DNA of 64,000 nucleotides from Acorus gramineus. Taxonomy: Eukaryota; Streptophyta; Magnoliopsida; Acorales; Acoraceae. Location of the stretch: positions 4,706,478 to 4,770,477 of the forward strand of contig CM060855.1 in the NCBI GenBank assembly GCA_030737835.1. The letters run 5' to 3'. Made by a program: the position numbers and the translations under genes. The notes beneath the pieces are model-generated. The model made no database searches and was not told the origin of the DNA. It saw nothing but the letters and a program-made list of their open reading frames with translations. This document shows positions 1 through 12,200 of the stretch, one piece after another; within the stretch, counting starts at the first letter, position 1; the number at the start of each line of letters is the position of its first letter.

Positions 1-81
1 ATCTAGATATAAAAATATATTAAAACGTCATAAATAGCTTCAGATATTTTTTTAAAAAAGAACAAGGTGTGTCACAAGTAC

Positions 82-2736
82 CTTGTCAGTGCATAGTCCT
101 TGAACCCATTGATCAAGCAACGAGCTTCTAAGGTTCCAATGCATCCACGAAGACGAGGCTCCGCACCATTCATTGCTTTCTTCCATGTAACAAACAGTGG
201 GCTGCAAACCAAGAAGAACATTCCACATCAGTTTGTAACCAACAATAGTTCAGAGAGTTTCTATATACAAACACTTGGGCAGCAATTTACACCATCCTTA
301 GATGGTCATCATAATATTAGGTGTGGAGACACCTTCTACTATTCTGGGTGATTCATGATTTGGGTCGTGAGGGATTATTGTAATGGGCTCTCTCTCTCTC
401 TCCTATATAAGTCATTCAATTTTTTCTTTGAGATTACGGTGTAATAAGACGAGAGCTATATGCTATCTATCTAGCTCAGGCAGTGCTTCAGACAATTATG
501 CTTCACCGCAAGGGAATTACTTGGGTCTCCCCGAAATCCTTTTGCTTTAGATGGGTTACTGCACTGGTTGATAGATTGTTATAGTCAACTACATGACTGA
601 TAAAATTAATTGATGGCTGAGTAAATCATGAATGTGGATTGTGCAGTTTTGCAAACTCTACAAAAATTCCAGTTAATTTGCCAATCATTTGCTATTTGGG
701 AGCCCAGATGATGTTTTGTGTTGTTATATAAAATTTAAAACACCATGGACTAATTAAAGATGCAAGAGGTATTTTTGTGTTTTTTACCAACACCACCAAG
801 CCTGGTAAGGGCATCTGACAAATAAACAAAACATATAAACCATTCAAATAATTTTTTAATCGGCGGATGAAATAGAAATTTAGTATAACTATAGAGTGCT
901 GCTAGAGTGCAAAATGTACAGAAATTTAGCAGTTTCATCTGCTCCTATCATGACTTTTATCAATATCATTTTATGCGCTAGCTTCCTTAGAATTGCATAA
1001 TTGAGAAGTACTATAGTACAGATCCATTCACTAGGTTTTTTAGCTTATTATGATGTTTACTGTTTTACAAAATAGTATTGTTGGAGTTGGAAGGTCAACC
1101 TAGCACTCCTTGAGTGTCCAAGAATTAGCAGTTGTTTGCGGTTCTGTCAAAGCATAGAATAGGTCTAGTGTTGAATCAAATGCATCTTTAAAGGAGTCGC
1201 TTCTAACCAGTTATAAATGTGTTTTGCCTCAAAAAGTAGGTTACAATTGTGTTTTAAGTTTCAAATATGTATAGACATAGAACTGTTGGGAAGATCGTGG
1301 GTCAGGCTCAGGCTGAGCGACCACCCATACATCAGGAAGTATCTGAGCTACGCTGGGATTTGACAGATTTGGTAGGTATCATTGTACAACATACAATGCA
1401 CCAACAACGATAGCAGAGACCTGCACGTGATGTGGAACGTGAGGAAGACCCAGAGCGATAAGTTTCTTGTTCCCAAAAGATGAGACCATCTGAGTTCCAT
1501 GGAAACAAAATTTTGTCCCTCTGAAAACTGAGCAATGGATACGTGGACCACAGAAGTTTTTCAAACCAAGTAACTGGTTGGTACTTATCAGCTTCATGAC
1601 CATATTTTGGGATATTTTATTTGTTCAGGGTCTAGTGTTCGAGTTCTATTTTGTTCCTCATGGTTTGCTTCCTTCTCTATTCGTTCCCATTTGTCTTGCA
1701 AGTGATCTTGAAGATTCTACAGATAAACAATAATGCAAAAATCAACTGTAATTTAACATTTCAAATACGTTTTATCAAGGGGTCCCAACTTTCACTCCAA
1801 AATAAACAAGGCAGAAATCTCTTCATTAACACCCATATGGAGGATTAATTCAAAATTCCACTAGTTCTTCTTCACATCGACAATTGGAATCAAAAGAGAA
1901 ACACAGTCTATCTTGAAAGAATTGTTTATACAAACTATTCAACTTTAAAAGTACAAATAAATCAATCTAAGAAAACAATTATACTTAATGGCAACGTTTG
2001 ACAATCATGAACACAGAACGAATCCAGAAAAACTAACCAAATCCCAAAAGAGAAGAGAAAACGGGCAAAAGAAGTTCATACAGAACCGATGAACTAAGCA
2101 ACTCCACAAAAAGTGTACAGGAAACAACTTTTAAGGAAAACATGAAAGATAGTTTCTGATAACACCATGGCAACTCAACATTCCTTTTTAATTAATCAAA
2201 GAAATCCAAAAAGTACTGCTTTAGTACTCCAACTGAAAATAACAAAAACCCAGTGGTCAATTTTACATCTTTAACACAAAAACCCTCTTCAATGCAATTA
2301 AAAAATATATATTTATATAACAAAACCAAACAAAAAAGGGAATTTTCGTTCAATTCATATATACAAAAACAAAACTTTTAACAGATGCCTTTTATCATCA
2401 AAATTACACCACAATATCTCAAAAATACTGCTTTAAGACTCCAACAGAAAACTAACAAAAACCCGATAAACAAAATCCCATATCCATCAAAAAAATCCAC
2501 TCTAATGCAGCAAAAACTCGATCTTTTTAAAACAAAACTAAACTAAAAAATTTATAATAATAAAATAATTCTTGTTCGATTCGTATCATCGAATCTAAAC
2601 CAAAACCCGAATCGATCGCACGAACAACTCACTGAGTTCCCTCGTCGAAGGCCGGGGGAGGGACCGTCTCGCTGTTGTAGTGGGCGACGAGCGTGTCGAA
2701 GCAATAGACCGCCATCTCCTGATTCGCCGACACCAT
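82..2736 (-). CDS. AMMECR1-domain protein, N-terminal part (gene continues beyond the window)
   Basis: Two coding exons are visible: 2633-2736 and 82-201, on the minus strand. Exon 1 begins at the ATG at 2736 and encodes MVSANQEMAVYCFDTLVAHY followed by a PPPAFDEGT stretch. It ends at a GT donor in phase 2 and joins exon 2 cleanly, restoring HPLFVTWKK, then the family hallmark LRGCIGTLEA and the segment LINGFKDYALT. A second GT donor follows exon 2 and the rest lies left of base 1. The start is supported by conservation of the first residues and by a TATA box upstream. AMMECR1-fold proteins are conserved from archaea to plants and mammals; their biochemical role is not settled. Intron 1 (202-2632) is about 2.4 kb, AT-rich and has no recognisable coding content. 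About 74 residues of an expected roughly 200 are in view. Identification rests on motifs recalled from the family. Confidence 0.9.
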
Positions 2737-2959
2737 TGTTTTCTCCCTCCACACCCGCCGCACCCGACGCGAATCCCGAGACGATCGGACGGCCGAGATC
2801 GAACCGACGATTCGATCGAAAAACGAAAAACCCAAAAAAAAACCAAGAAATCAGAGTTCCTCCTTAAATTGGGGGAGAAGAAAAAAAAAAGGGAACTTTG
2901 CTTCGTCTCCTCTTCTCCCCAAAAAAAAACGGCTCGATTTTCTCGATGAGTGAATTTAC

Positions 2960-2966
2960 ATTTATA
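2960..2966 (-). promoter_or_regulatory. Putative TATA box of the AMMECR1-like gene
   Basis: On the minus strand the bases read TATAAAT, about 225 bp upstream of the ATG at 2736. A pyrimidine-rich leader lies between them. Spacing is plausible for transcription starting near 2930. Motif evidence only. Confidence 0.4.
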
Positions 2967-3069
2967 ACCCCCCTGGACGGATTTAATGGGAAGGATAAGA
3001 TGAGAGGAACCTGTTGGGGATTTCATGTATTCTGTGGGGGTAGATTCGGGAATGAGATTTTATTCGGTA

Positions 3070-3716
3070 GTTGCGTTGCGTAACCCAATATCGTATAGAA
3101 AAAGCGATTCGTGGCCCTTTCCGTATCCCTTAATTGCACCGCGAGTTATCTGATCCTTTTGGATTTTTTTTCGATTGCCTTTCGGAATGTATGGATTTCC
3201 TGTGGGGACCACCTGAGCTTTATTCGGATGGATCTTGGGTCTTCCGCTTTATTCTACACCTTCTCTGCAATCGACATTACCTACTGAATGATCGAATAGG
3301 AATAGCTATTCAGATGGAATATGGATTTTGGCTGTTTGAGCTTGGGAAAAAGCTGTTTATTGGCTGTTGATTGATATGAGCTGGGATAATGATTAATAAT
3401 AAAGATTGTAATTGTTTATCTGTGTTGATAGATTAAAGTATCATTCCATTATAATAAGTACTTTGAGGAATAATATCTTATCTTACATCTCACTCTTTAT
3501 CACATTTATCATTCACATTTTTCATGTGTCATTTTAAAACTTAATTGTCATCCCACTCTAATGTAATTTTTATGTAATATAATTCTTATTTTTTATGTTT
3601 TCATGATGAATTAAACAATTAATCATGGCAGATCAACCCCAAACAGGATAATTAGTTACGAGGTAAGGTGAGATGAATAGAGACAATCTATATCTATATC
3701 TATATCTATATCTATA
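3070..3716. other. Intergenic, ending in a TATATC microsatellite
   Basis: No coding signal on either strand. The last 30 bases or so (about 3688-3720) are a hexamer microsatellite of TATATC units, which runs into the 5' end of the Helitron-like element. Confidence 0.6.
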
Positions 3717-4667
3717 TCTATACTACCTATAAAAGTACCAATCCATGAAAAACATTCGTTGGACATGTTTACCCTTATCAATTCATAAAAATTCATTCCT
3801 ACCCCAAATTATATTTGATTAGACATATTTATCCTTTTAAATTCTTTGAAATCAAATACCTTATATAATGTGTTTAATGTGTTTAATGTATTTAATTTAT
3901 ACATTTATTTTAATTCTATACATTTATTCATATTTAACATTTAACATTCTTCACAATCAATTACACGTTTATATGTCTAAATTTACCCTTTCAAATTCTT
4001 TGAAATCAAATACCATATATAATGTGTTTAATGTATTTAATTTATACATTTATTTTAATTCTATACATTTATTTGTATTTACCCTTTAACATTCTTTACA
4101 ATCAATTACATGATTATATATCTAAATTTAATATATATGCAACTTAATTTTATATAATTATATAATATACCTACATATATCATATATTGTAACCGCTAGA
4201 AAATCCTTATATATAATAGAAGCTCTATGTATTTAATTATTAATAAAAAATTAAATAAATTTGGAAGGGAGAGTAAATTCAACCAAAATTGGGATACGGA
4301 TCTGATATGTTAATATCCATATTTATGTGGATTTAGGTCTTTCATTTCTACATATCTATGTGGTCTTTCATTTCTACATATCTATGTGGATGAGTTAGTG
4401 AATAAGAATTAAATTTCTCTTTATATGCATAAAATTTTCAAAGTAACACCTCATACACATATACTATAATGATAATTATTGAATAATTTGAATATCAAGG
4501 ATCATAATCTAACACTAACAAGAAAGTACAAATATATATAAATTATTCAAACAGAAAATAAGTAAAAAATGGGATATAATAATTCAAAAGAAATTAAATA
4601 TCTTACTCTTTGTTTGTTAAATTATCAACAAAATAATTCATGTGCAACGCACATGTGCTTTAACTAG
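3717..4667 (+). mobile_element. Small non-autonomous Helitron-like element
   Basis: The left end reads TCTATACTACC directly after an A. The right end is CTAG followed by T at 4668 (CTAGT), the 3' signature of plant Helitrons. Upstream of it is the palindrome GCACATGTGC (about 4649-4658), the usual short 3' hairpin. The interior is AT-rich with no RepHel protein, so it would be non-autonomous. It contains a direct duplication of about 120 bp with a period of about 154 bp (near 3840-3960 and 3994-4110), whose units share a run beginning TTGAAATCAAATACC. The exact 5' base is uncertain because the left end lies in a TATATC microsatellite. A second Helitron-like start (TCCTTATATATAATAGAAG, near 4203) sits inside, so this may be two nested or chimeric elements. 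Confidence 0.55.
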
Positions 4668-4826
4668 TGATTAAAAAAGGGAGACGATTTTTTTTTTTTT
4701 TTTGACACAATGAGAATTGATGTATTGTGACCATTTGTCATAACTTAGGCATCAGAGTGGTTTTTACAAGCACAGCTTCCTATCACATTAGTAGCATTAA
4801 ACTTTCCTTTGTTCGTCGTTGGATAT

Positions 4827-5066
4827 TGTGACACCCGGCCTGTTGAGAGGGTGGTGGGTCAACAGTCCCAAGAGACCATGAATTAGATGATGATGAGGTG
4901 TTTAGTCTCATATCGCTTAACAGGAGAAGATAATATGTGTGTATATGTGAGCATAACTCTTACACACCAAGATGCATATTTAAAATCATGAGCCCACTAA
5001 GGATAAAACAAATAATATTTTGCTGTGTAAGTTTGGGGTGTGGGGTGTTACAATTGGTATTAGAGC
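4827..5066 (+). mobile_element. LTR retrotransposon remnant: one LTR plus primer-binding site
   Basis: A candidate LTR spans 4827-5052, starting TGTGACACCC and ending GGGTGTTACA, so it has TG...CA ends and a near-perfect short terminal inversion. Directly after it, 5055-5066 reads TGGTATTAGAGC, one base from the plant initiator-tRNA primer-binding site TGGTATCAGAGC. This order fits a 5' LTR followed by its PBS. No gag, pol or second LTR was seen downstream, so this is a relic. Confidence 0.65.
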
Positions 5067-6365
5067 ATGTCCATTACTCGATGATGAGTATGACCCCACA
5101 CGAGAACGTGTGTGGCCCTGGTCGCCATGTGTAAGGTGAAATTTCCTACTCTCCTGCTATTCTTATTTTGGACTTCTTAAACAAATTAGTACAAGGTGCC
5201 TTTGAAAGATGCAAAAAAAAACTCAAATGGATTTCTGTTTATGTAGGCAAGTGTGGTATTATGAAAAAGCATGCATTCAATGTATTTTAAGCTTTGCTAG
5301 TGCTATCATTAGTTCCATCCAATGAAATAAGGGTATATTTGGCCACCTGTTTTGAGTAGCTCTTGCTTTTCAGTCGGTCCAAAAACTCTCATCGGGTTTT
5401 CAAACTCTCATGATTAATTGGATATCCATCGGTTGATTCAGGTCAATTTATGCATCGAAAATTATGTTTTTCAAAGCACCCAATATATGCTTTTCGGGGA
5501 ATCTTCAATTTTAAAATCCCGGGTGGTCGGCTAAATAACCATTTTAACCCTTAAAAAACCCAACAATTTACGCTTCTTTATAAAGTCACCACTTCTCTCT
5601 CTTTTGGGCATTCTATTTTTTTATAATGATTCTCTTCTTTTGAAACCCTAAACATGGCTCCACCTATCGACATGATGATGTTCTACTCAGTCAAATCTTT
5701 AAATGAGAGGGAGGAGGTGATGACCAAATGATCTGGTGGGGGGTTGACAAAGAGATGCTAGCGAGGGGGTGAAGGTCATTGGATTAATGATTGGATGCTC
5801 AATGGATGTCGGAGGGAGGGATGAGGAGGTGGGAACCCTGGAGTGATGCAGTGAAGAAATATTTTTACAAAACCCTCACATGTGTGCTTGCTAGACGAGA
5901 TTTTGCTATAGTTGCATATGAGCTTTATTAAACACTAGCATTGCAACCAAACATGACTAGATTTCAAATGTAAATTAAGCAGCTTTTGTTATCAACATCA
6001 AACATGATTCCTGAACTAAAAGAAAAGCAACACAAAAAGGTAGATGGTGAAAAAATATGCTAAAAAGCTTCTTTATACTTAGAACTACTTTTCAATATGA
6101 GTTTCCCAAAGCTACTTAAATAAAATACAATATTTGCAGAGAAACGGAGAAAGAGGGGAAAAAAAGAGAATGAGATAGACAAACATATTTTTTGACATAT
6201 TTAGAAAATTATTTTCTACAACTAATATTTTTTAAATTTTTTAATAATTTTTAATCAACTTATAAAAATAAATTTAGATAAAAATATATTTTATGCAATA
6301 ACAAAATTTTTAAAAATTGTCTAAATACTCACTGTATATAACTTTGAAACATCATACGGTGGGAA
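5067..6365. other. Intergenic, no gene seen
   Basis: AT-rich DNA without a sustained reading frame. A short ATG-led stretch near 5654 ends after about 27 codons and resembles nothing I recognise. Confidence 0.5.
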
Positions 6366-7634
6366 CTATTATTTTCACCCCTTAAGCTATTCACCCCACC
6401 CCATTATCTGATACACCCTTTTAGTTTTTTAAAAATTGTAAACCCACCCTCAATATAAAAAGATGACATGTCACCTAAAGAACCCACCCTTTTCATTTTT
6501 GAGCCTCTTTCTCTCTCTCTTCTTCCTCTCTTCTTCTTCTTTTCTTCTCCAACTTCTGGTCTGGTCTGGCGACCTCCCCCGGCATCCTTCATCGTCGGTG
6601 TGTCTCTCGCGTGAAGATCTCCTCAACCCACCCACAAGGATGAGGTAAATTTTCATTCCATTGTTTCTAATGTATTTGATTCATTAGAATTTATTTAATT
6701 TCTTGCATTTATTTGATTGTATTTGTAGCTTAAGTTTCATATATTAGAACATATTTGATCTCACAAATCATGCATTCATGTTCTTAGAAACCCTATATTT
6801 TTATTTTTTTTAACAAAACTACCCTATGTTTTGGGTTGATGTTTAATGTGTTCCCTTTGTTTGAATGTGTTTGATCTCACACATGTTTGACACATGTTTA
6901 TTGAGGATGTAATTTATTTATTAAATAATGCTGGGAGGATATGTTGTTTGTGATTTTTAAGTTGCTTTGTTCTAAATTGAGGCCTTGAGTTGAGGTTTGT
7001 ATTACTTATATTCAATGAGATTGTTGTACAGAGTTGAAGTGTGTTTTCGTTATAGCAAAACTATAGAAATTTTTTGCCTTAAATTTATGGATCAAAACAG
7101 AAAATTTAACTTTATGTGTTCAATTTGAAGTTTGTATTTGGAGGAATTAAGAGAGAGTTAAATGAGAATTTCTTCAAAAAAGAATAATTGAAAATTGTTG
7201 GACAATGGAAACAAGTTTTTATTAAGTGAGTGAGAGCTTCATCTTGCCACACTACCCACTAGAACGTTGTATTAAATGGTACATGTCAAAGGTATTAGTT
7301 TTTCTTTTTAAATACAAAATTAAGTCTAGTTTTATATAAATTTCTTGATGTCCCCTCAGTCTATTTAGCTAGATGATCTTACATTAAGGTCAGGAACATT
7401 TGCTTTCATTACTTGAAGATTTGGTTACATCTTTTTTATTTTAAGGTCGTAATATTCTAACAATCGATGCAGAAGAATTCAATTGAGATAATTCGAGAGC
7501 TCTTTGATATGTCCACACCTAAGCAGGTAATTAATGAAATTGAATTACAATTCCATTCATTTTATATTATGAATGTATGTAACTCTAGATTTTCAAATGA
7601 GTGCAGATGAAGTTTGATCCATATCGTACTGTCT

Positions 7635-8262
7635 GAGATTGTAGGCCACTCTTATGCCTTCTTCAAGTGGTGTTTGTATTTTAATAATATCTCCTAGTCA
7701 TACATGCCAGATAGGGTACTACGACAGCTTGGGTACGTTCAAACAATCCCAAGGAATCCAATCCAACCATGGGATACAGTGAGATGGTATCGTAGTGCTA
7801 CTAGTTACAAAGCAGGATAATATCCTGGTAGTGTTGAACTAATCGAGCAGTGAGAGGACATGTGACTAGGTGCACACACAAGGGGAAACGAGGTTTATAG
7901 GCCATGGGATGCAATTCTCGAGTATCTGGGGTGGTTCGCAAGGAGATTAGTCATATAATTGTACAAGAACTAGAGAACAAGAAATTGTTCAACATGGCGA
8001 CGATGTTGAGTTGGTAAACATATATGACAACTACTTAATGAAATTTTTCATTTTGATTCACTTATGTTATGTGTTCATATCACTTAAACTTTATGTGCAG
8101 CATCGCACTTTGATTAGATATCTCAAACCTTTTCTTGATAAGAGGGCCACGTCGCCAACGCAAAAAATCATCCAAGATGTCCTTCATTATCTTGAAGATA
8201 GGATACCTCTCCCCGATGCACCCATGGTGCAGCGAAGGACGACACAACATCATGATCGCTAG
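7635..8262 (+). pseudogene. Degenerate plant mobile domain (PMD) protein gene
   Basis: One frame reads EIVGHSYAFFKWC, then a stop, then DRVLRQLGYVQTIPRNPIQP and WDTVRWYRSATSYKAG. This is the QLGxxQxIP...W core seen in plant transposon-derived PMD (aminotransferase-like) proteins. In-frame stops follow near 7690, 7818 and 7852, and the frame is lost after LEYLGWF. An intron-like GT...GTGCAG stretch (about 8014-8100) precedes a C-terminal piece with FLDKRATSPTQK. The several stops argue against a working gene. PMD domains occur in MAIN/MAIL silencing factors and in transposon ORFs; this copy looks like the transposon type. Confidence 0.6.
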
Positions 8263-8550
8263 TAAATGACAATGTGTTTTTGTGACTAAACAATGTTGTA
8301 TGAGTGTTGATAATAGCCATAATATTTTTTTTTTTTATGGGTTTTTGATATGTTTCAAAACAAATGTTTTTTGTGTGCATGAGTTTTGGAGATATTTTAT
8401 AAATGCAATGCGTTCACATGTTATGGCATTCTCAATGATATGATGTCTTTAAACAATGGTATTTTGTTCAACATCAAGTAGGATATATCACATGATGTGG
8501 TTTCATGGATGTTATGTTGCTGCTAACCCAGATTTTGTACACTACGACCT

Positions 8551-8880
8551 TGTGAAGTCGACTTGGGATATAAATAACGATTTCACAAAGTCGAACGGGT
8601 TACAAAGAGGGCCTTTAAGTCTATGTGACCCATTTGACTATGTGAAATCGAGCTGGGATATAATTGACTTCTTCACAGTGTCGAACAAGTTACAGAGATG
8701 ACCTTAAGTTTTTATGACCCGTTCGATCATGTGAAGTCGAGCTGAAATATAGGTGACGACTCTACAACGTCGCACATGTTATAGAGAGGGCCTTAAGTTT
8801 TTGAGACCCATTCGATCATGTAAAGTCAATCTGGGATATAGATGACGGCTTCTCAATGTCAAACAAATTACAGAAAGGGA
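8551..8880 (+). repeat. Tandem repeat, about 3.7 units of 89-90 bp
   Basis: Units start at about 8551, 8641, 8730 and 8819. Each begins like TGTGAAGTCGAGCTGGGATA, passes through a TTACAGAGAGGGCC-like segment and ends in GACCCATTCGAT. The first two stay open as protein for about 55 codons, giving repeats of the type DPFDYVKSSWDI. The later ones have lost the frame. A 30-codon period suggests descent from a coding repeat, but this is inference. Confidence 0.75.
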
Positions 8881-9180
8881 TAGGTGCTGTTTAAATGAGG
8901 GATTATGAGGGGTGAATAATACAAGGGATGGTTAAATTTAGATGAGGTGGGTTAGGTCAATATGGGTTCACCCTTAAAAAAAATCACATTCCTATTTTCA
9001 AAGCGCGGTGGGATAAATGACTATGTGGGTGGGAATATCGGTGCCCTAATACAATGGATAAGGATGAACCTCACAAATATAATCACACAAACTAATCAAA
9101 CCTCAAAAATTAATAATTTACATATACATCCACAAAGACACAACAGTGGCACTCGAGTAAATATGTAAACATTATTATTA

Positions 9181-9190
9181 TTTATATACC
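9181..9190 (+). promoter_or_regulatory. Putative TATA box of the ATPase inhibitor gene
   Basis: TTTATATACC lies about 90 bp upstream of the ATG at 9272, fitting transcription starting near 9215. Confidence 0.5.
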
Positions 9191-9271
9191 CTTCGCGCCT
9201 CTGGAAACTCTGAAGTCAAAACCCAGACCCGACAGCCTCGGTTCATCTCAACCGTCCGATCAGAGAAATCA

Positions 9272-12200
9272 ATGGCGATGCGATCCTTGGCCTCCCGATC
9301 CCTCCCGCTCCGCCGATCCGCCATGGAAGGCCTGCGATCGAGCTCCCGCTTCTTCAGCGACGGCAAGGGCGGGATCTTGAGCGAGGAAGAAAGGGCCGCC
9401 GAGAACGTCTACATCCAGGTCTCTCTCTCTCTCTCTCTGTTTAGGGTTTCGGAGCGTCGGTTTTGATGTCGTGGCTGTATTTGGTGGAGATTTAGAAAAT
9501 GGAAAGGGAGAAGCTGGAGAAGGCGAGGCTGAAGGCGGCGAAGGAGAAGGCGGCGAAGGAGAAGGCGGAGAAGGTAATCAATGAAAGGGATCGATCTGTT
9601 CGATTTTCAAGTGTTCCTTTCATTTTCTTTTTTATTTGGTTTTGATTTGCCGATTCGATGATGCAGTGCTTTTTTTTTTTTCTAAATGAAAGACTATTAT
9701 AAATACTAAAAAATCACATCAAAATTTGATGCTTCTGATGTATTGGATCTTTGATGCTGATGATCAGGGAACATGGAATCTTTATCTGTTGATAACTTAA
9801 AACATAATTCCAAACTATTGGATTGCATATACAAAGCATTGGTTGCAGATCATCATCTTTAATGGTGTTCATGATTAAGAAAAGGAAGTTGTATGTATTT
9901 CAGATTAAGTAGTAATGCTGTTTGTGATGTCTACCAAATAGTATGTTATCCTTTCTCGTCTGATTATTACGTGTTCATTTAAATTTTGGAGATTGTCATA
10001 TGCAAAAATTTATAAGTGATTATGTGTCGTGGTTGTATTATGTGTGGAAATGAATTTCATCTCCCTCCCTTGATAAATCCACTTGATTTTATTATATAAA
10101 GGGGTCCAAAGTCCAATTTATTGTAGTTGAAGAAAACTTTACCTATTGTGGTTCAAGAAAGTTTTTGAGACTTTGCTATGCATTCCATGCTGATCCATAT
10201 TTCAGTGATTAAGACCATGATGGACCATGCAAAATGTGTGTTTTCAATATTCTGATTGAGGTTGTGTTGTGCGTGACATATTAAAATCAGACTAAACACG
10301 AATTCTTTATATTAACACAGTAAATACACGATCAACTCAACTATATATATTAAATATTGCGTATATCAAATAATAATATGCATCAATAAAAAGAGAATTC
10401 AGAGTTTGAAATGTTTATCCAGAAAAGTAGAAGCAAGCGAAAACGCTCTTTAGTGAATAAGGTCCCCCCTCACACATAAGGTTCTCGGCTCCTATCACAG
10501 AGAGATACGATCACTTGGTTTTAGTTCTTCCGAGGTGGTGCGAGCTATGGAAGAACATTTGTGAACAAACTGTGGCCCTTTCAGACGCCCAGATTAGGAA
10601 TTGAAGATTCTTTTTTTTTATGATATAAAATAGAGTGGATGAAACATCATTGGTTGAACAGCACTTCTCAGAATAAATCTTCTTTTATAGATGATTTTTA
10701 CCAACTCTTTGTTTCACCATAAAAAAACATGGGATGTGGGCTGCTCTTGCAATTAACACGTGAGCGAGCATTCTTTTTATTCTAAAAACCACAATGTGAA
10801 TTCTTTCATCCTCTTTCAAACAACAATATTTAATCTGAGTAGTGCTATCCAACCAATGACATTTCATCCACTCTATTTTCTATCATAAAAAATTAGCATC
10901 TTCAATTCCTGATTTGGATGTCTGAAAGGGTCATAGTCTGTTTATAATGGTTCTTTCGTAATCACACCCTAGAAGAACAAAAACCAAGTGATTGTATCTC
11001 TATGTGGTAGGAGCCGACTACCATGTGCATGAGGGGGGGCTTATTCACTGAGGACAGAGCGTCTCTGCTCACTTCCACTTTTCCGAATACACAAATCCGA
11101 ATTTTTTTTTATTGATGCATATTATTATTTGATTACATGCAATGGTTACTATATATATAGTTGAATTGATCGTGTATTTACTGTGTTAATATAAATAATT
11201 TATGTTTAGCCTCATTTTAATACGTAACGCACAACAGGTTGTCATTGGAATTGACAGTTAGGTTGAACTGTATTGCATATATTGGTCTTGTTGATCAATT
11301 GAAGGTGTTCCATACTTCAGTGACTACTAGGAAGTAGGAACATATTTGGTTAATAGAAAGGGACTGTTGTCAGAATAATCAAATTGAGGCTATGTTGTTA
11401 TTTGCATGTGTGCAATAATTAGAATGCGTGTGAGTTATTTTTATTTTGTAAGTGTCTTCACATGTTAAAACTGCTTCAGGCATCCATATTCAGTATTCAA
11501 TATTAAATTTTTTATTATTGATTATTTTGAGACCTGAGGATCCAGGAATGGACTTTTCTGGTTTCTAATGTCTATACACTGGATATTACATAAATGAGTC
11601 CTACTAAACAGTTTGTGTGCCTATCATATTTGTGATTCCTGAATACTTGGATATATATAAGTGCCCTGCTGTGCTTTATCCATGGTATTGCTTTTAAATG
11701 GAACATTGTGGTGTTTCACAGATTTGTATTTAATCTCATTGAAGAAGAAATAAATGGAATAATGTATACTGTAATGGAGGCCGAAAGGTCCCTTATATAG
11801 TTACAAGATACAAGATGTACAAACCCTAAAACAGAAAAAGGCTAAAATATCCATGACAAAAATTCGAGTTGTCAAATGTGTTGTCATGTCTTGCTCTACA
11901 TGGTCCTAATTGTGATTTGGGTATTGTTTTAATGCCCTCTAGAGAGACAAAAACAATGAAAGATGGCTATTTGCTTCAGAATTCAATTTAAATATAAATA
12001 TTAAATTTTATACATATAAGCCTTTTAGATGGTCTCAATTTCTTTATATTCACACATTGATGTCCCACACATTGGTGCTGCCTTAAAAAGGCAGCTGATT
12101 ATGAATAAAAACCCATAATTATGTTGCTAACTTCTCTTTTATCGTCTGCATGGAATAGTTTTGCCTTAAGCAACGTGGAACCATGAATTACATGATGTCT

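Larger units (their letters stand above)
6366..8923 (+). mobile_element. Possible Mutator-like element carrying a PMD gene relic
   Basis: The left end (about 6368) reads ATTATTTTCACCCCTTA. The right end (about 8909-8922), read inward on the other strand, reads ATTATTCACCCCTCA, a short imperfect terminal inversion. Between them lies a degenerate plant-mobile-domain gene (7635-8262). PMD proteins are known passengers or derivatives of Mutator-like plant transposons, which motivates the call. I could not identify a 9-bp target duplication, so the boundaries are tentative. Confidence 0.3.

Noticed and set aside
2595..3026. 143-codon minus-strand frame overlapping the AMMECR1-like start
   Set aside because: Different register from the conserved MVSANQE frame and spans the leader; a shadow.
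5640..5735. ATG-led frame preceded by AAACCCTAAAC near 5654
   Set aside because: Stops after about 27 codons with no recognisable continuation.
8551..8880. CRISPR-like regular repeat
   Set aside because: Units are contiguous tandem copies without unique spacers, in a plant genome.
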